64,000 nt of DNA from Polynucleobacter sp. 86C-FISCH (GTDB taxonomy: Bacteria > Pseudomonadota > Gammaproteobacteria > Burkholderiales > Burkholderiaceae). Shown here piece by piece: positions 50,734 through 60,990 of the stretch. Position numbers and translations under genes: made by a program. Position 1 is the first letter of the stretch. Every line of letters begins with the position of its first letter. The DNA lies in assembly GCF_018882415.1 (NCBI RefSeq), contig NZ_JACVOL010000001.1, positions 186,001 through 250,000 of the forward strand, written 5' to 3'. Under the pieces are notes generated by a model that saw only the letters and a list, made by a program, of their open reading frames with translations, did no database searches and was not told the origin of the DNA.

Positions 50734-53304
50734 TTGGAAATTACCCGCATTCGTATGTTGCGCGGCCCAAATTTATGGAGCCGTCATACCGCTTTAGAAG
50801 CCATTGTTTCTTGTGATGAATCAGAGCGTTCAATCGACTCTATTCCCCAGTTTGAAATTAAGATTCGTGAACGCTTTCCGCAGCTCGGCAGCATGCGTCG
50901 CGGCGGCCACAATGAGGTGCTTTCATTGGCACATGCTTTAGAGCATGCAGCCCTAGGTCTTCAAGCGCAAGCAGGTTGCCCGGTTACCTTTAGTCGCACT
51001 GTTCAAACTGTAGACGCAGGCGTTTACCAAGTCGTTGTTGAATACACCGAAGAAGTCGTTGGTCGGATGGCTTTTGACTTTGGTTTTGCATTAATTCAAG
51101 CAACGCTCAACGATGCGCCATTTGATCTAGCTGCAGCACTCTCCGAACTAGAGGCGCTGTATGAAGATGTCCGTTTAGGACCAAGCACTGGATCTATCGT
51201 CGATGCAGCAGTTCAACGCAATATCCCCTATCGCCGCATGACTGAAGGCAGCATGGTGCAATTTGGCTGGGGTAGCAAACAAAAACGTATTCAAGCTGCC
51301 GAAACCAGTGATACCAGTGCAATTGCTGAAGCGATTGCGCAAGATAAAGAGCTCACCAAGAACTTACTTGCTGCTGCTGGTGTCTCCGTTCCGATTGGTG
51401 AAGTGGTTACGACCGCCGATGATGCATGGCGCGCCGCTCAAAAAATTGGTGGCCCTATTGTGCTTAAGCCAAAGGACGGCAATCAAGGTAAAGGTGTTGT
51501 TGCCAACATTCAGACTGAAGAAGAGGTACGTGCCGGCTTTATCGTGACTCAAGCCTTTGGTCGCGAAACTATTGTTGAGCGCTATCTGCCAGGCGCAGAC
51601 TACCGCTTACTAGTAGTAGGCAATCGTCTTTCTGCTGCTGCACGCCGCGAACCCGCCCAGGTAGTTGGTGATGGCACTCATACCGTTGCTGAATTAGTCG
51701 AAATAGAGAACAAAAATCCATTGCGTGGCGATGGCCACGCTACTGCACTGACCAAGATTCGTTTTGATGACATTGCCCTGGCACATTTGGCAGGTTCTGG
51801 CCTTACCCCACAACATGTTCCTAAAACTGGTGAGCGCGTTCTGCTGCGTAACAACGCCAATTTAAGTACCGGCGGCACTGCAACTGATGTTACCGATGAC
51901 GTTCATCCTGATGTCGCAGCAAGTGCTGTAGCAGCCGCTCAAATGATTGGTCTTGATATTGCTGGTGTAGATATCCTTTGTGAATCTATCTATAAGCCAC
52001 TTGAGCAACAAGGCGGTGGCATTGTTGAAGTAAACGCAGCGCCTGGCTTGCGTATGCACCTAAAGCCGTCCTACGGCAAAGGCCGCCCTGTTGGTGAGGA
52101 CATCGTCAATATGATGTTCCCTCCAGGCGAAGATGGACGCATTCCTGTCGTAGCAGTCACTGGAACCAATGGCAAAACCACAACCGTTCGCCTGATCTCT
52201 CACTTGATTACTGAGACAGGTTTGCGTGTTGGTATGACTGGCACAGATGGTGTTTATATCAATCATCGCTTAATCGATACAGGCGATTGCAGCGGCCCTA
52301 AGAGTGCACGCAATGTATTGATGCACCCTGATGTGGATGCGGCAGTATTAGAGACTGCTCGAGGCGGCATGCTTCGCGAGGGACTTGGCTTTGATCGCTG
52401 TGAAGTGGCCGTAGTGACCAATATTGGTGAAGGCGATCACCTTGGCCTCAACTACATTACCAGCGTTGAAGACTTGGCCATCCTCAAGCGCGTGATTGTG
52501 CAAAACGTTGCCCCTACTGGAGCAGCAGTTCTCAACGCGGCTGACCCAATGGTTGCCAAGATGGGTGATAAATGTTCTGGTCGGGTTATTTTCTTTGCCC
52601 AAAACCAGCACCATCCAGTGATTGCAGCACATCGCGCCAAAAACAAGAAAGTCATTTACTTTGATGGCACCTATATCGTTGCCTCCAAAGGTGCACGCGT
52701 GATGTTCCGCTTCCCTGTCAGTGAGATTCCATTGACCCAAAATGGTGTACTGGGCTTCCAGGTGGAAAATGCGATGGCTGCAATCGGTGCAGCTTGGGCC
52801 TTAGGTCTGGATGCAGAAAAGATTGCACGTGGTTTACACAGCTTTGAAAGCAATGCCAATTCAGTACCGGGTCGCTTTAATCAATTCCAGCACAATGGCG
52901 CAACTGTCATTGCTGACTATGGTCACAATCCAGATGCGATGCGGGCCTTAACTAGCGCCATCGAAGCAATGAAGCCAAATAAGAGCCATGTTGTGATTAG
53001 TGGCGCAGGTGATCGTCGTGACGAAGATATTCGTGATCTCACTCGCATCTTAGGCAATGCTTTTGACAACGTCATCCTCTATCAAGATGCCTGCCAGCGT
53101 GGACGCGAAGACGGCGAAGTATTAAAGCTACTTCAAGAAGGTCTAGCGGGAGCTACCAAGGCAAAGCAAATTAAAGAGATTCATGGTGAATTTAAAGCAA
53201 TTGATACCGCTCTAGATGATCTATCTGCTGGCGATATCTGCCTCATCCTCATCGATCAAGTGGAAGAATCACTTGCCTATCTCAAAGAAAAGGTAAAACC
53301 TTAA
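50734..53304 (+). CDS. cphA: Cyanophycin synthetase CphA
   Basis: 856 residues, full length. N-domain (MLRGPNLWSRHTALEAIV), ATP-grasp domain (VLKPKDGNQGKGVVANI; EVNAAPGLRMHLKPS) that adds Asp to the backbone, and Mur-type domain with intact P-loop VTGTNGKTTTVRLI (about 475) that adds Arg. It makes the storage polymer multi-L-arginyl-poly-L-aspartate. The start is TTG immediately after the cphA' TAA, with AGGGG 5 nt upstream inside cphA', so the two are coupled. No cyanophycinase is visible in the window. Confidence 0.95.
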   Translation: MEITRIRMLRGPNLWSRHTALEAIVSCDESERSIDSIPQFEIKIRERFPQLGSMRRGGHNEVLSLAHALEHAALGLQAQAGCPVTFSRTVQTVDAGVYQVVVEYTEEVVGRMAFDFGFALIQATLNDAPFDLAAALSELEALYEDVRLGPSTGSIVDAAVQRNIPYRRMTEGSMVQFGWGSKQKRIQAAETSDTSAIAEAIAQDKELTKNLLAAAGVSVPIGEVVTTADDAWRAAQKIGGPIVLKPKDGNQGKGVVANIQTEEEVRAGFIVTQAFGRETIVERYLPGADYRLLVVGNRLSAAARREPAQVVGDGTHTVAELVEIENKNPLRGDGHATALTKIRFDDIALAHLAGSGLTPQHVPKTGERVLLRNNANLSTGGTATDVTDDVHPDVAASAVAAAQMIGLDIAGVDILCESIYKPLEQQGGGIVEVNAAPGLRMHLKPSYGKGRPVGEDIVNMMFPPGEDGRIPVVAVTGTNGKTTTVRLISHLITETGLRVGMTGTDGVYINHRLIDTGDCSGPKSARNVLMHPDVDAAVLETARGGMLREGLGFDRCEVAVVTNIGEGDHLGLNYITSVEDLAILKRVIVQNVAPTGAAVLNAADPMVAKMGDKCSGRVIFFAQNQHHPVIAAHRAKNKKVIYFDGTYIVASKGARVMFRFPVSEIPLTQNGVLGFQVENAMAAIGAAWALGLDAEKIARGLHSFESNANSVPGRFNQFQHNGATVIADYGHNPDAMRALTSAIEAMKPNKSHVVISGAGDRRDEDIRDLTRILGNAFDNVILYQDACQRGREDGEVLKLLQEGLAGATKAKQIKEIHGEFKAIDTALDDLSAGDICLILIDQVEESLAYLKEKVKP

Positions 53305-53344
53305 GGGCGAAATTGATGGTCCTCTGAAATTACTTCAGAACAAT

Positions 53345-53374
53345 AAAAAACCCAATCAGCTGATTGGGTTTTTT
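53345..53374. terminator. Bidirectional terminator between cphA and fbp
   Basis: Perfect 30-bp palindrome, AAAAAACCCAATCAG on one arm and its complement on the other, with T6 on each side. It ends cphA (+) and fbp (-). Confidence 0.92.
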
Positions 53375-53394
53375 ATTTGGATAAGTTGATCAAC

Positions 53395-54393
53395 TTATGA
53401 GTGGTAATGCTGAATACGATCGATCTCTTCTTTCGAACCCAACATCACAGAAACACGCTCATGTAAATCGGTTGGCTGTAAATCCATAATCAGATCTGTA
53501 CCATTGGTAGAAGCACCGCCCGCCTGCTCCACTAAGAAACTCATAGGATTGGCTTCGTACATCAAGCGTAACTTGCCAGGCTTATGTGGCTCACGCTGAT
53601 CCCATGGGTACATAAACACCCCACCACGGGAGAGAACGCGATGTACATCTGCCACCATAGAGGCGATCCAACGCATATTGAAATCCTTATCGCGCGCACC
53701 GCTCACGCCAGCAAGACACTCCTCAACATAACGGCGTACTGGATCAGCCCAGTGACGCATATTGGACATATTGATTGCAAACTCTTTAGTTGAATGGGAA
53801 ATTGTTACTGAATCCTTGATCAATAAAAACTCGCCGGTGACTTTATTGAGCGTAAACATCACTACACCATCACCTAAGGTCAATGCCATTGTGGTTTGAG
53901 GACCGTACACCACGTAACCAGCAGCAACTTGATGGCGACCTGACAATAAGAAATCAGAAGTCTGTAAAGGTGCGTTAGGGTCTTGTTTCTTTAGAACAGA
54001 AAAAATCGTCCCAATAGAAACGTTCACATCAATATTGGATGAGCCATCGAGTGGATCAAACAAGAGCAAGTAATCCCCTGTTCCTTGAACGGGAACAGGC
54101 AGCTCCATCTCTTCAGAGGCCAAACCAGCAAGAGACTTGCAACCCTTGACACCATCAATCAGTAAATCGTTTGCAATGATGTCGAGCTTTTGCTGAACTT
54201 CACCTTGTACGTTGCCAGTGCCTGCTGAGCCGAGCAATCCAATCAATGCGCCCTGAGCCACTTCATGACTCAGTGTTGAACAGGTATTAACTACCGCCGT
54301 AAGCAAATCTTGCAACCCAGCAGGAATAGCCGCGCCCGCAGGTTTTGCAGATGTTAAATATTGCTTGAAATTAATATGGGTACTTGAGGACAA
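53395..54393 (-). CDS. fbp: Fructose-1,6-bisphosphatase class I
   Basis: 332 residues. Metal site [19 protein letters not shown], substrate region [15 protein letters not shown] and C-terminal [17 protein letters not shown] are conserved. The gluconeogenic step from fructose-1,6-bisphosphate to fructose-6-phosphate. Monocistronic between the cphA terminator and the vapBC promoter. Confidence 0.97.
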   Translation of the reverse strand: MSSSTHINFKQYLTSAKPAGAAIPAGLQDLLTAVVNTCSTLSHEVAQGALIGLLGSAGTGNVQGEVQQKLDIIANDLLIDGVKGCKSLAGLASEEMELPVPVQGTGDYLLLFDPLDGSSNIDVNVSIGTIFSVLKKQDPNAPLQTSDFLLSGRHQVAAGYVVYGPQTTMALTLGDGVVMFTLNKVTGEFLLIKDSVTISHSTKEFAINMSNMRHWADPVRRYVEECLAGVSGARDKDFNMRWIASMVADVHRVLSRGGVFMYPWDQREPHKPGKLRLMYEANPMSFLVEQAGGASTNGTDLIMDLQPTDLHERVSVMLGSKEEIDRIQHYHS

Positions 54394-54511
54394 AGGTATC
54401 TCTCCAAAGCTCTATTGAAATTAGGATCTATTTTGCCCTGTTCTCAATGCCAATCTGAAAAACTGACTATTTCTTCAATAAACCGCTCTCCTTACAACCA
54501 ACCCTTCTAAC

Positions 54512-54547
54512 TTTGATGTTATTTTTGATGTTATAATGCATCATTAT
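54512..54547 (+). promoter_or_regulatory. vapBC promoter/operator region
   Basis: TATAAT (54532-54537) is a consensus -10. It overlaps the inverted repeat ATAATG-CAT-CATTAT (54533-54547), and just before it TTTGATGTTAT occurs twice, 12 bp apart (54512, 54524). VapB-type antitoxins repress by binding such repeats. The -35 is not clear. Confidence 0.55.
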
Positions 54548-54562
54548 TGATGAGGAGTAACC

Positions 54563-54766
54563 ATGAGAACCACTGTCACCATTGATGACGACCTTTACCA
54601 GAGGGGATTGGATCTCGCTGATCCCGAAATGGATAAAGCAGACCTCTTCAGGGAGGCAATTAATGTCTTCATAAGAGTACAAGTAGCAAAGAGATTAGCA
54701 GCACTGGGCGGAAAAGCCCCGCAGATGAAAACTATTCCTCGCCGCAAAATGAAGGATGGTCAGTGA
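54563..54766 (+). CDS. vapB: VapB-type antitoxin
   Basis: 67 residues. A ribbon-helix-helix start ([19 protein letters not shown]) binds DNA, and the basic C-terminus ([14 protein letters not shown]) would thread into the toxin. GAGGAG lies before the ATG. The stop overlaps the toxin GTG (GTGA). Confidence 0.88.
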   Translation: MRTTVTIDDDLYQRGLDLADPEMDKADLFREAINVFIRVQVAKRLAALGGKAPQMKTIPRRKMKDGQ

Positions 54767-55152
54767 TTATGACCATGGTTTTAGTTGATACGTCTGTTTG
54801 GGTGGCCCACTTTAGAAAATCAAATGAATCGTTTGAATCCCTTTTGATAAACGACCAAATTCTTTGCCATCCCTTAGTTTTAATTGAATTGGCATGTGGT
54901 TCACCACCTGCCCCACGCTCTAATACCTTAAGTTATATTAAAAAATTGCAACAAGCAACTGTGGCCACCCCAACTGAAATATTAGACTTTATTGAAAAGC
55001 ATCGGCTTCAAGAATCTGGATGTGGCGCAATCGACGTTTCGCTTCTTGCATCAACCCTGCTTTCAGAAAACGCTCGGCTCTGGACTTTCGATAAGAACCT
55101 AGAAAAGCTTGCGGTTCGCTTGGGTGTTTCGTACAGCAACAAGCTCCATTAG
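54763..55152 (+). CDS. vapC: VapC-type PIN-domain ribonuclease toxin
   Basis: 129 residues. PIN-domain acidic residues appear in [28 protein letters not shown] and [12 protein letters not shown], a complete active site for Mg2+-dependent RNA cleavage. The start GTG 54763 has AAGGA 6 nt upstream inside vapB; ATG codons follow at 54769 and 54775. It ends 3 bp before the convergent pepN stop. Confidence 0.9.
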   Translation: MIMTMVLVDTSVWVAHFRKSNESFESLLINDQILCHPLVLIELACGSPPAPRSNTLSYIKKLQQATVATPTEILDFIEKHRLQESGCGAIDVSLLASTLLSENARLWTFDKNLEKLAVRLGVSYSNKLH

Positions 55153-55155
55153 TCC

Positions 55156-57765
55156 TTAGTTACCCAGCGCTTTTCCTATGACCTCTCTCACATCTGGAGA
55201 GAGTGTCTGGCACGCTGAAACACGCTCCAGAGCGGCTTTCATGCGATCTTGATAGGGTTGAGCAAATAAGCGCCAGCGATCCAGGGCTCTAGCAAGACGA
55301 GCGGCAACCTGAGGATTAATGGGATCAAGCGCCAAGACGCTATCGGCCCAGAACTCATACCCACTGCCATCAGCCTGGTGAAAGCTTGCCGGGTTGTTTG
55401 CACAGAAGGCATGAATGACGCTGCGTACTCGGTTAGGATTATTTAACTTAAATGCAGGATGCTCGCGCAGCTTCTTCACCTCTTCCAGCGTAGAGTCGAG
55501 ACCATCAACTGGTGGACGGCTTGATTGCAAACCAAACCACTTATCAATCACTAAAGCATCATTAGCAAATCGGTTGTAGAAATCAATTAAACACTCTTTG
55601 GCTGGTTTTGCACCATGAACCACCAACGCAGCTAAAGCAGCGTAACGTTCAGTCATATTGTCAGCAATTTGATACTGATTAGCAGCCATTGGCGCCCATA
55701 CTCCCGGCGCCGCTTCAAGCAACATGCTTAAAGACAAGTTCTTGAGTGCGCGCTTTCCAGAGTCCACTCCGTCTGACTTAAATTGCCCTGGTGTTTGCAT
55801 CTGCTGATACAAGGCAGCCCACTCCAGCTGGAGTTGCTTAGCAATTTCTCTGCGGAAGGCACGGCGTGCAGTAAATATCTTCTGCGGATCCACGCTCGTA
55901 CATTGCTCATACAAATAAGACTCAGCAGGTAGCGTCAGGGCTAGATCTTTAAAGGCAGGATCCAAGTTAGGATCAAGCAGGATATTGCGATAGGCCTCAA
56001 TGAGCTGGGCATCAGGCAAGCGATTGTTCAGAATCATTTGCATTGCTAGTTTTTGACCAGCCTCCCAGCGATTGAACGCATCGTCATCGCTAGAGAATTG
56101 CGTTAAGAGATCTGCTTCAGACTGCTCAAAATCTAAGTTAATCGGTGCCGAGAAATTGCGATTAATCGATAGCACTGGACGCTCTGCAATATTGTAAAAG
56201 GTCCAAGTCTGACTACCTTGCGTCAACTCCAGCAACTGCTCTTTTTGATCGTTGGCTTTAGTAATTAAACGCATCTTCAATGGAATATGAAAAGGCTTTT
56301 TCTCTGGCTGACCGGGACTCGGCGTACAACTTTGCGTCAATGTGAGTTGGTACTGTTTTTTGGCAGCGTCGTAATGCTCTTGCACCTTCACTCTTGGAGT
56401 CCCTGCTTGGCTATACCAATTCTTGAACTGAGTCAGGTCTTTGCCATTAGCATCAGCCATCGCCATCAAGAAATCATCGCAGGTCACTGCTTGCCCATCA
56501 TGGCGCTTGAAGTACAAATCCATACCCTTGCGGAAACCATCCCTACCAAGCAGGGTTTGGTACATCCGGACGACCTCAGAGCCCTTCTCATACACGGTAA
56601 CGGTATAGAAGTTATTAATCTCTTGGTACTCATCAGGACGAATTGGATGCGCCATCGGACCCGCATCTTCTGGGAACTGGAGCTGACGCAGCAATCGAAC
56701 ATCTTCAATTCTCTTTACTGCCCTGCCCGATTCACTACCCATTTGGTCAGCAGAAAACTCTTGATCTCTGAAAACGGTTAAACCTTCCTTCAGCGATAAC
56801 TGAAACCAGTCCTGACACGTCACTCGGTTACCAGTCCAGTTATGAAAGTATTCATGCGCAACAACGCTTTCAATATTGGCAAAGTCAGCATCAGTTGCTG
56901 TTTCTGGTTGAGCAAGAACAAACTTGGTATTGAAAATATTCAATCCCTTGTTTTCCATCGCGCCCATATTGAAATCGCTCACAGCCACAATCATGAAACG
57001 CTCTAAATCCAGCTCAAGGCCAAAGCGTTTTTCATCCCAGTGGATTGAAGCAATCAAAGAGTCCATAGCATGACGGGTCTTCTTCAGATCATGCGGCTCA
57101 ACCCAAATTTGTAAGAGCTTCTTAGCACCACTACTGGTAGTAATAGTCTCTTCAATGCACTCAAGCTTGCCTGCCACCAAGGCAAACAAGTACGAAGGCT
57201 TCGGAAATGGGTCTTCCCAGGTCGCACTATGCCAACCATTAGGAAGTTTTTCTGTATTAATCAGGTTACCGTTAGATAACAAGACTGGGCACTCTGCCTC
57301 ACGAGCGCGCAGCGTTACCTTGAATCGCGCCATGACGTCTGGACGATCTAGGAAATAAGTAATCTTTCTAAAACCCTCGGCCTCACACTGGGTAAAGAAG
57401 TTGCCATTAGAAACGTACAAACCCATCAGGGTTGTGTTTTTCTCTGGCACACAAACACAAATAATTTCAACGATAAATTTATCTTTACCTTCATTTTGCA
57501 AAGAATGGATTGTGAGTGTTTCAGGGGTTAATTCAAAATGACGATGGGCCTCGCCATTAATCCGCAAGCTGACGAACTCGAGTTCATGTCCGACCAATAC
57601 CAAGGGAGCCCCTGGTTCAAAGCTTTTGCCTGGCAGAACTTCAATTCGACTTTTAACAATCGTTCTGGCTGGGTCTAGAGCAATATCAAGCTCGACCTGA
57701 TCGAAGGTGTAAACAGGAGGACGGTATTCGAGCCGACGAAAGCTCTGTGGGAGATCAGTTTTCAT
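55156..57765 (-). CDS. pepN: Aminopeptidase N (M1 family)
   Basis: 869 residues, the gammaproteobacterial-type PepN length. GAMEN in FNMGAMENKGLNIF (about 265) binds the peptide N-terminus; zinc motif HEYFHNWTGNRVTCQDWFQL (about 300) continues to the second Glu in SLKEGLTVF. The C-terminal half is the helical DUF3458-type region. It removes N-terminal residues from peptides in the cytoplasm. Confidence 0.97.
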   Translation of the reverse strand: MKTDLPQSFRRLEYRPPVYTFDQVELDIALDPARTIVKSRIEVLPGKSFEPGAPLVLVGHELEFVSLRINGEAHRHFELTPETLTIHSLQNEGKDKFIVEIICVCVPEKNTTLMGLYVSNGNFFTQCEAEGFRKITYFLDRPDVMARFKVTLRAREAECPVLLSNGNLINTEKLPNGWHSATWEDPFPKPSYLFALVAGKLECIEETITTSSGAKKLLQIWVEPHDLKKTRHAMDSLIASIHWDEKRFGLELDLERFMIVAVSDFNMGAMENKGLNIFNTKFVLAQPETATDADFANIESVVAHEYFHNWTGNRVTCQDWFQLSLKEGLTVFRDQEFSADQMGSESGRAVKRIEDVRLLRQLQFPEDAGPMAHPIRPDEYQEINNFYTVTVYEKGSEVVRMYQTLLGRDGFRKGMDLYFKRHDGQAVTCDDFLMAMADANGKDLTQFKNWYSQAGTPRVKVQEHYDAAKKQYQLTLTQSCTPSPGQPEKKPFHIPLKMRLITKANDQKEQLLELTQGSQTWTFYNIAERPVLSINRNFSAPINLDFEQSEADLLTQFSSDDDAFNRWEAGQKLAMQMILNNRLPDAQLIEAYRNILLDPNLDPAFKDLALTLPAESYLYEQCTSVDPQKIFTARRAFRREIAKQLQLEWAALYQQMQTPGQFKSDGVDSGKRALKNLSLSMLLEAAPGVWAPMAANQYQIADNMTERYAALAALVVHGAKPAKECLIDFYNRFANDALVIDKWFGLQSSRPPVDGLDSTLEEVKKLREHPAFKLNNPNRVRSVIHAFCANNPASFHQADGSGYEFWADSVLALDPINPQVAARLARALDRWRLFAQPYQDRMKAALERVSACQTLSPDVREVIGKALGN

Positions 57766-57810
57766 GAGCCTATTTTAAGTCTAGGCCGGCGAACTGGTGA
57801 ACCCTCTAAA

Positions 57811-58386
57811 TCAAGCCCAGATCAAGGTAGCAATGCCAATAGTAATAAAGGTAATGGCCGCTATGGCATGCACCCACTTGATAGGCATACGCTTGGTGAA
57901 CTTTTGACCAATCCAGACTGCAGGAGCATTGGCCAACATCATCCCCAATGTGGTGCCAATGGTTACTGAGACTACATCCTCATAACGAGCACCCAGGGCA
58001 ATAGTGGCAATTTGTGTCTTATCACCCATCTCGGCCAAAAAGAACAGGCCAGTCGTCAGCAAAAATACTTGTAAAGCCTTATCAGCCACCTTGGATCCAG
58101 CAGCGTCGTCAATATGATCCGGCACCAACAACCACAAACCAATGCCCAAGAAACTCAATCCTAAAATCCAGCGCATAACATCGGGTGACACCAGAGTCGT
58201 CAACCAATGCCCCAGTAAGGCTGCGCATGCATGATTAGCGATCGTGGCAATAAAAATACCAGCAATGATTGCCATAGCTTGCCTTGGATAGCGAGCTGCT
58301 AGCATCAAAGAAAGCAGTTGGGTTTTATCACCCATCTCCGCTAAGGCAACTACCCCAGCGGAGAGAGTTAATGCTGAAAAATCCAT
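57811..58386 (-). CDS. TMEM165/GDT1 (UPF0016) family cation transporter
   Basis: 191 residues from ATG 58386 (GTG 58422 is the longer alternative). Two repeats, each with the signature E-x-G-D-K-T: ALAEMGDKTQLLSLMLAARY near the start and FLAEMGDKTQIATIALGARY in the second half. Six helices. Bacterial members export Mn2+ or exchange Ca2+; no yybP-ykoY-type Mn2+ riboswitch is visible in the 90 bp before it. Confidence 0.92.
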   Translation of the reverse strand: MDFSALTLSAGVVALAEMGDKTQLLSLMLAARYPRQAMAIIAGIFIATIANHACAALLGHWLTTLVSPDVMRWILGLSFLGIGLWLLVPDHIDDAAGSKVADKALQVFLLTTGLFFLAEMGDKTQIATIALGARYEDVVSVTIGTTLGMMLANAPAVWIGQKFTKRMPIKWVHAIAAITFITIGIATLIWA

Positions 58387-58476
58387 GTAAGTAGGTCCAG
58401 TCAGTTTTGCAATGATTTGCACATTGGGGATAGTTTAAATCCCGTACTCACTGGACTAGCCATTTTTGGATATCTG

Positions 58477-59595
58477 CTATGCCACCAATAACTCCTCAGC
58501 TGAGGCGCAATCCAGCCCTTGAGCCTGTGCAACCGGCTCTGAAGTTAAGACTCCTTTATGAACACTTAAACCATTACGCAAATGGTGATCAATGGAAAGC
58601 GCTTTCATCACACCACGATTGGCTAAAGCCTCTACAAAAGGATAGGTTGCATTGGTGAGGGCAAAGGTAGATGTTCTAGAAACTGCGCCCGGCATATTAG
58701 CAACACAGTAATGCAGCACCCCATCCACTACAAACGTAGGGTCTGCATGGGTTGTCGGTTTTGAAGTTTCAAAACAACCGCCTTGATCAATGGCTACATC
58801 CACCACCACTGAACCTGGCTTCATCTTTTTGATCATGTCATGCGTCACCAACTTTGGTGCTGCACCACCAGGAAGCAAGACAGCTCCGATCACAACATCT
58901 GCCTCACAGACCTCCTGCTCAATTAGCAAACTATCAGAGTAAAAAGTTCGCACTCGATTGCCATAGAACATATCAATCTGACGTAAGCGCTCGATATCGC
59001 GATCAAAGATGCAAACATCTGCACCCATACCAACCGCCATTTGCAAAGCATTGCGCCCCACTACACCTCCACCCAGAATCACAATCTTTGCCGGTGAAAC
59101 GCCAGGTACTCCAGCCATCAGCACCCCTAGGCCGCCATTGGTTTTCTCAAGATGTGATGCAGCTGCTTGAATGGACATGCGCCCAGCCACCTCGCTCATA
59201 GGCGCCAATAAAGGTAAGGCGCCATTCATAGCAGTGACAGTTTCATAGGCAATACAAGTTGCACCGGATTGCAGCAAGGCTTTTGTTTGCTTGGGGTCTG
59301 GAGCCAAATGTAAATATGTGAACAGAATTTGATCCTCGCGCAGCATGGCGCACTCCTGCGCCTGAGGCTCTTTGACTTTCACAATCATCTCCGCCTTGTG
59401 AAACACTTCAGCGGCACTATTGATTAAGCTAGCGCCAGCAAGGCGATAGGCCTCATCGCTCAAGCCAATTTGCGCCCCAGCGCCCCGCTGAATAAGAACA
59501 GAATGTCCTTGCTTACATAGCCCGCTCACATTACCGGGTGTTAGGCCGACCCGAAACTCATTATTTTTTACCTCTTGAGGTACACCAATAATCAT
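58477..59595 (-). CDS. ald: Alanine dehydrogenase
   Basis: 372 residues. MIIGVPQEVKNNEFRVGLTP, substrate-site VKVKEPQAQE, NAD-binding VILGGGVVGRNALQMAVGMG and DQGGCFETSKPTTH are diagnostic. It interconverts L-alanine and pyruvate plus ammonium. It lies 12 bp after the amino-acid permease stop, so uptake and catabolism of an amino acid (alanine likely) are co-expressed. Confidence 0.96.
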   Translation of the reverse strand: MIIGVPQEVKNNEFRVGLTPGNVSGLCKQGHSVLIQRGAGAQIGLSDEAYRLAGASLINSAAEVFHKAEMIVKVKEPQAQECAMLREDQILFTYLHLAPDPKQTKALLQSGATCIAYETVTAMNGALPLLAPMSEVAGRMSIQAAASHLEKTNGGLGVLMAGVPGVSPAKIVILGGGVVGRNALQMAVGMGADVCIFDRDIERLRQIDMFYGNRVRTFYSDSLLIEQEVCEADVVIGAVLLPGGAAPKLVTHDMIKKMKPGSVVVDVAIDQGGCFETSKPTTHADPTFVVDGVLHYCVANMPGAVSRTSTFALTNATYPFVEALANRGVMKALSIDHHLRNGLSVHKGVLTSEPVAQAQGLDCASAEELLVA

Positions 59596-59607
59596 TGCTA
59601 TCTCCTA

Positions 59608-60990
59608 TTATTTAAATTCACGCTTGCTTGCGGTATTGCGATGTAAGCCCACGACATAAAACATCACGAGATACACGCCCATTAAGCACGGCCCGACTAT
59701 TAATGCGATCCGTGCATCCTCATGAAAGCCCATTAACACCACTACCAGAGCAATGAATGCCAAAGCGAACCACGAGGAATACGGCCACCAAGGAGCGCGA
59801 TAAGCTAATTGAGCTACTTGGGATTTAGATAGAGAGTGACGGAATTTAATCTGCGTAATCAGAATGGCAATCCAGACCATCAAACCAATGAATGTCACTG
59901 CTGCCATCATGTATTGAAAAGCTTTATCAGGCACGAAATAATTCAGTACTACGCCTGTCATGCAGACTCCGACTGTAGACATCACAGCTCGGTGTGGCAC
60001 TCCATACTTTGAGAGCTTTGAAAAGGATTTAGGCGCGTAACCATTAGACGATAGGGAATACAACAAACGCCCACCGCTAAAGATGCCTGCATTACAAGAT
60101 GAAAGTGCAGCGGTAATGACAACAAAGTTAATTAACCCAGCCGCTTCACGTAAGCCCAATCTTTCAAACATCACTACGAATGGACTGCCTTGTTGACCCA
60201 CCTGATTCCAAGGGAAGATAGCCAAAATCACGAGAATGGCACCCATGTAAAATATCAGAATGCGCCATGCCAGAGAATCAATAGCCATGGGAATCGTTTT
60301 TTGTGGGTTCTCAGCTTCGCCCGCAGACAAGCCAATCATCTCGATACCAACATAAGCAAACAAAACCATTTGTAGTGACAGCAACATTCCACTAATGCCA
60401 TTTGGGAAGAAGCCACCGTGTTGCCACAGATTGCTTAAGCCAATCGGTTGCCAATCATTTGTAAATCCAAACAAGATGACCGAGCCGCCGAGAGCAATCA
60501 TGGCGACAATCGCTACCACCTTAATCAAGGCAAACCAAAACTCAAACTCACCAAATACTTTTACGGCAATGAGGTTGATTAAACCCATCATCACAATTGA
60601 GGAAAGCGCCCAGATCCACTGTGGCGTCTCTGGAAACCATATCCCCATATAAATACCTACGGCCGTGACTTCGGCAATGCCGACCACAATCCAATAGGTC
60701 CAATAACCCCAACCCACCATGTAACCGGCCAGTGGACCGACATAACTATTGGCATAAGCCGCAAAGGAGCCTGCTACAGGTTCATGCACCGCCATTTCAC
60801 CAAGGGTACGTAAAACAATGAAGGCAACCAAGCCTGCAAGCAGATAGCCCAAAAGAATAGATGGGCCAGCAATTTGTATGGCGCTAGCCGATCCAAGAAA
60901 TAAGCCCACTCCGATCGTTGAGCCTAAGGCCATCAAACGAATGTGACGTACTTTGAGGTGGCGCTTTAAGCCAGTGTGTTCAGTCTGCAA
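59608..60990 (-). CDS. Amino-acid permease (APC family, AAT type)
   Basis: 460 residues, 12 helices. HIRLMALGSTIGVGLFLGSA and FAYVGIEMIGLSAGEAENP are AAT-family signatures (ProY/CycA/GabP type). I chose TTG 60990 because a full AAGGAGG lies 6 nt upstream; the in-frame extension to 61029 has no such signal. Given the ald gene 12 bp downstream, alanine (or glycine/serine) is the likely substrate (inference). The 200 bp upstream hold no feature I can call. Confidence 0.92.
   Translation of the reverse strand: MQTEHTGLKRHLKVRHIRLMALGSTIGVGLFLGSASAIQIAGPSILLGYLLAGLVAFIVLRTLGEMAVHEPVAGSFAAYANSYVGPLAGYMVGWGYWTYWIVVGIAEVTAVGIYMGIWFPETPQWIWALSSIVMMGLINLIAVKVFGEFEFWFALIKVVAIVAMIALGGSVILFGFTNDWQPIGLSNLWQHGGFFPNGISGMLLSLQMVLFAYVGIEMIGLSAGEAENPQKTIPMAIDSLAWRILIFYMGAILVILAIFPWNQVGQQGSPFVVMFERLGLREAAGLINFVVITAALSSCNAGIFSGGRLLYSLSSNGYAPKSFSKLSKYGVPHRAVMSTVGVCMTGVVLNYFVPDKAFQYMMAAVTFIGLMVWIAILITQIKFRHSLSKSQVAQLAYRAPWWPYSSWFALAFIALVVVLMGFHEDARIALIVGPCLMGVYLVMFYVVGLHRNTASKREFK

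Noticed and set aside
56287..56781. 164-codon plus-strand ORF opposite pepN
   Set aside because: Shadow of the pepN catalytic region, whose own motifs are intact.
58386..58480. Mn2+ riboswitch before the TMEM165/GDT1 gene
   Set aside because: Only about 90 bp separate it from the ald stop side, with no yybP-ykoY-like fold visible.
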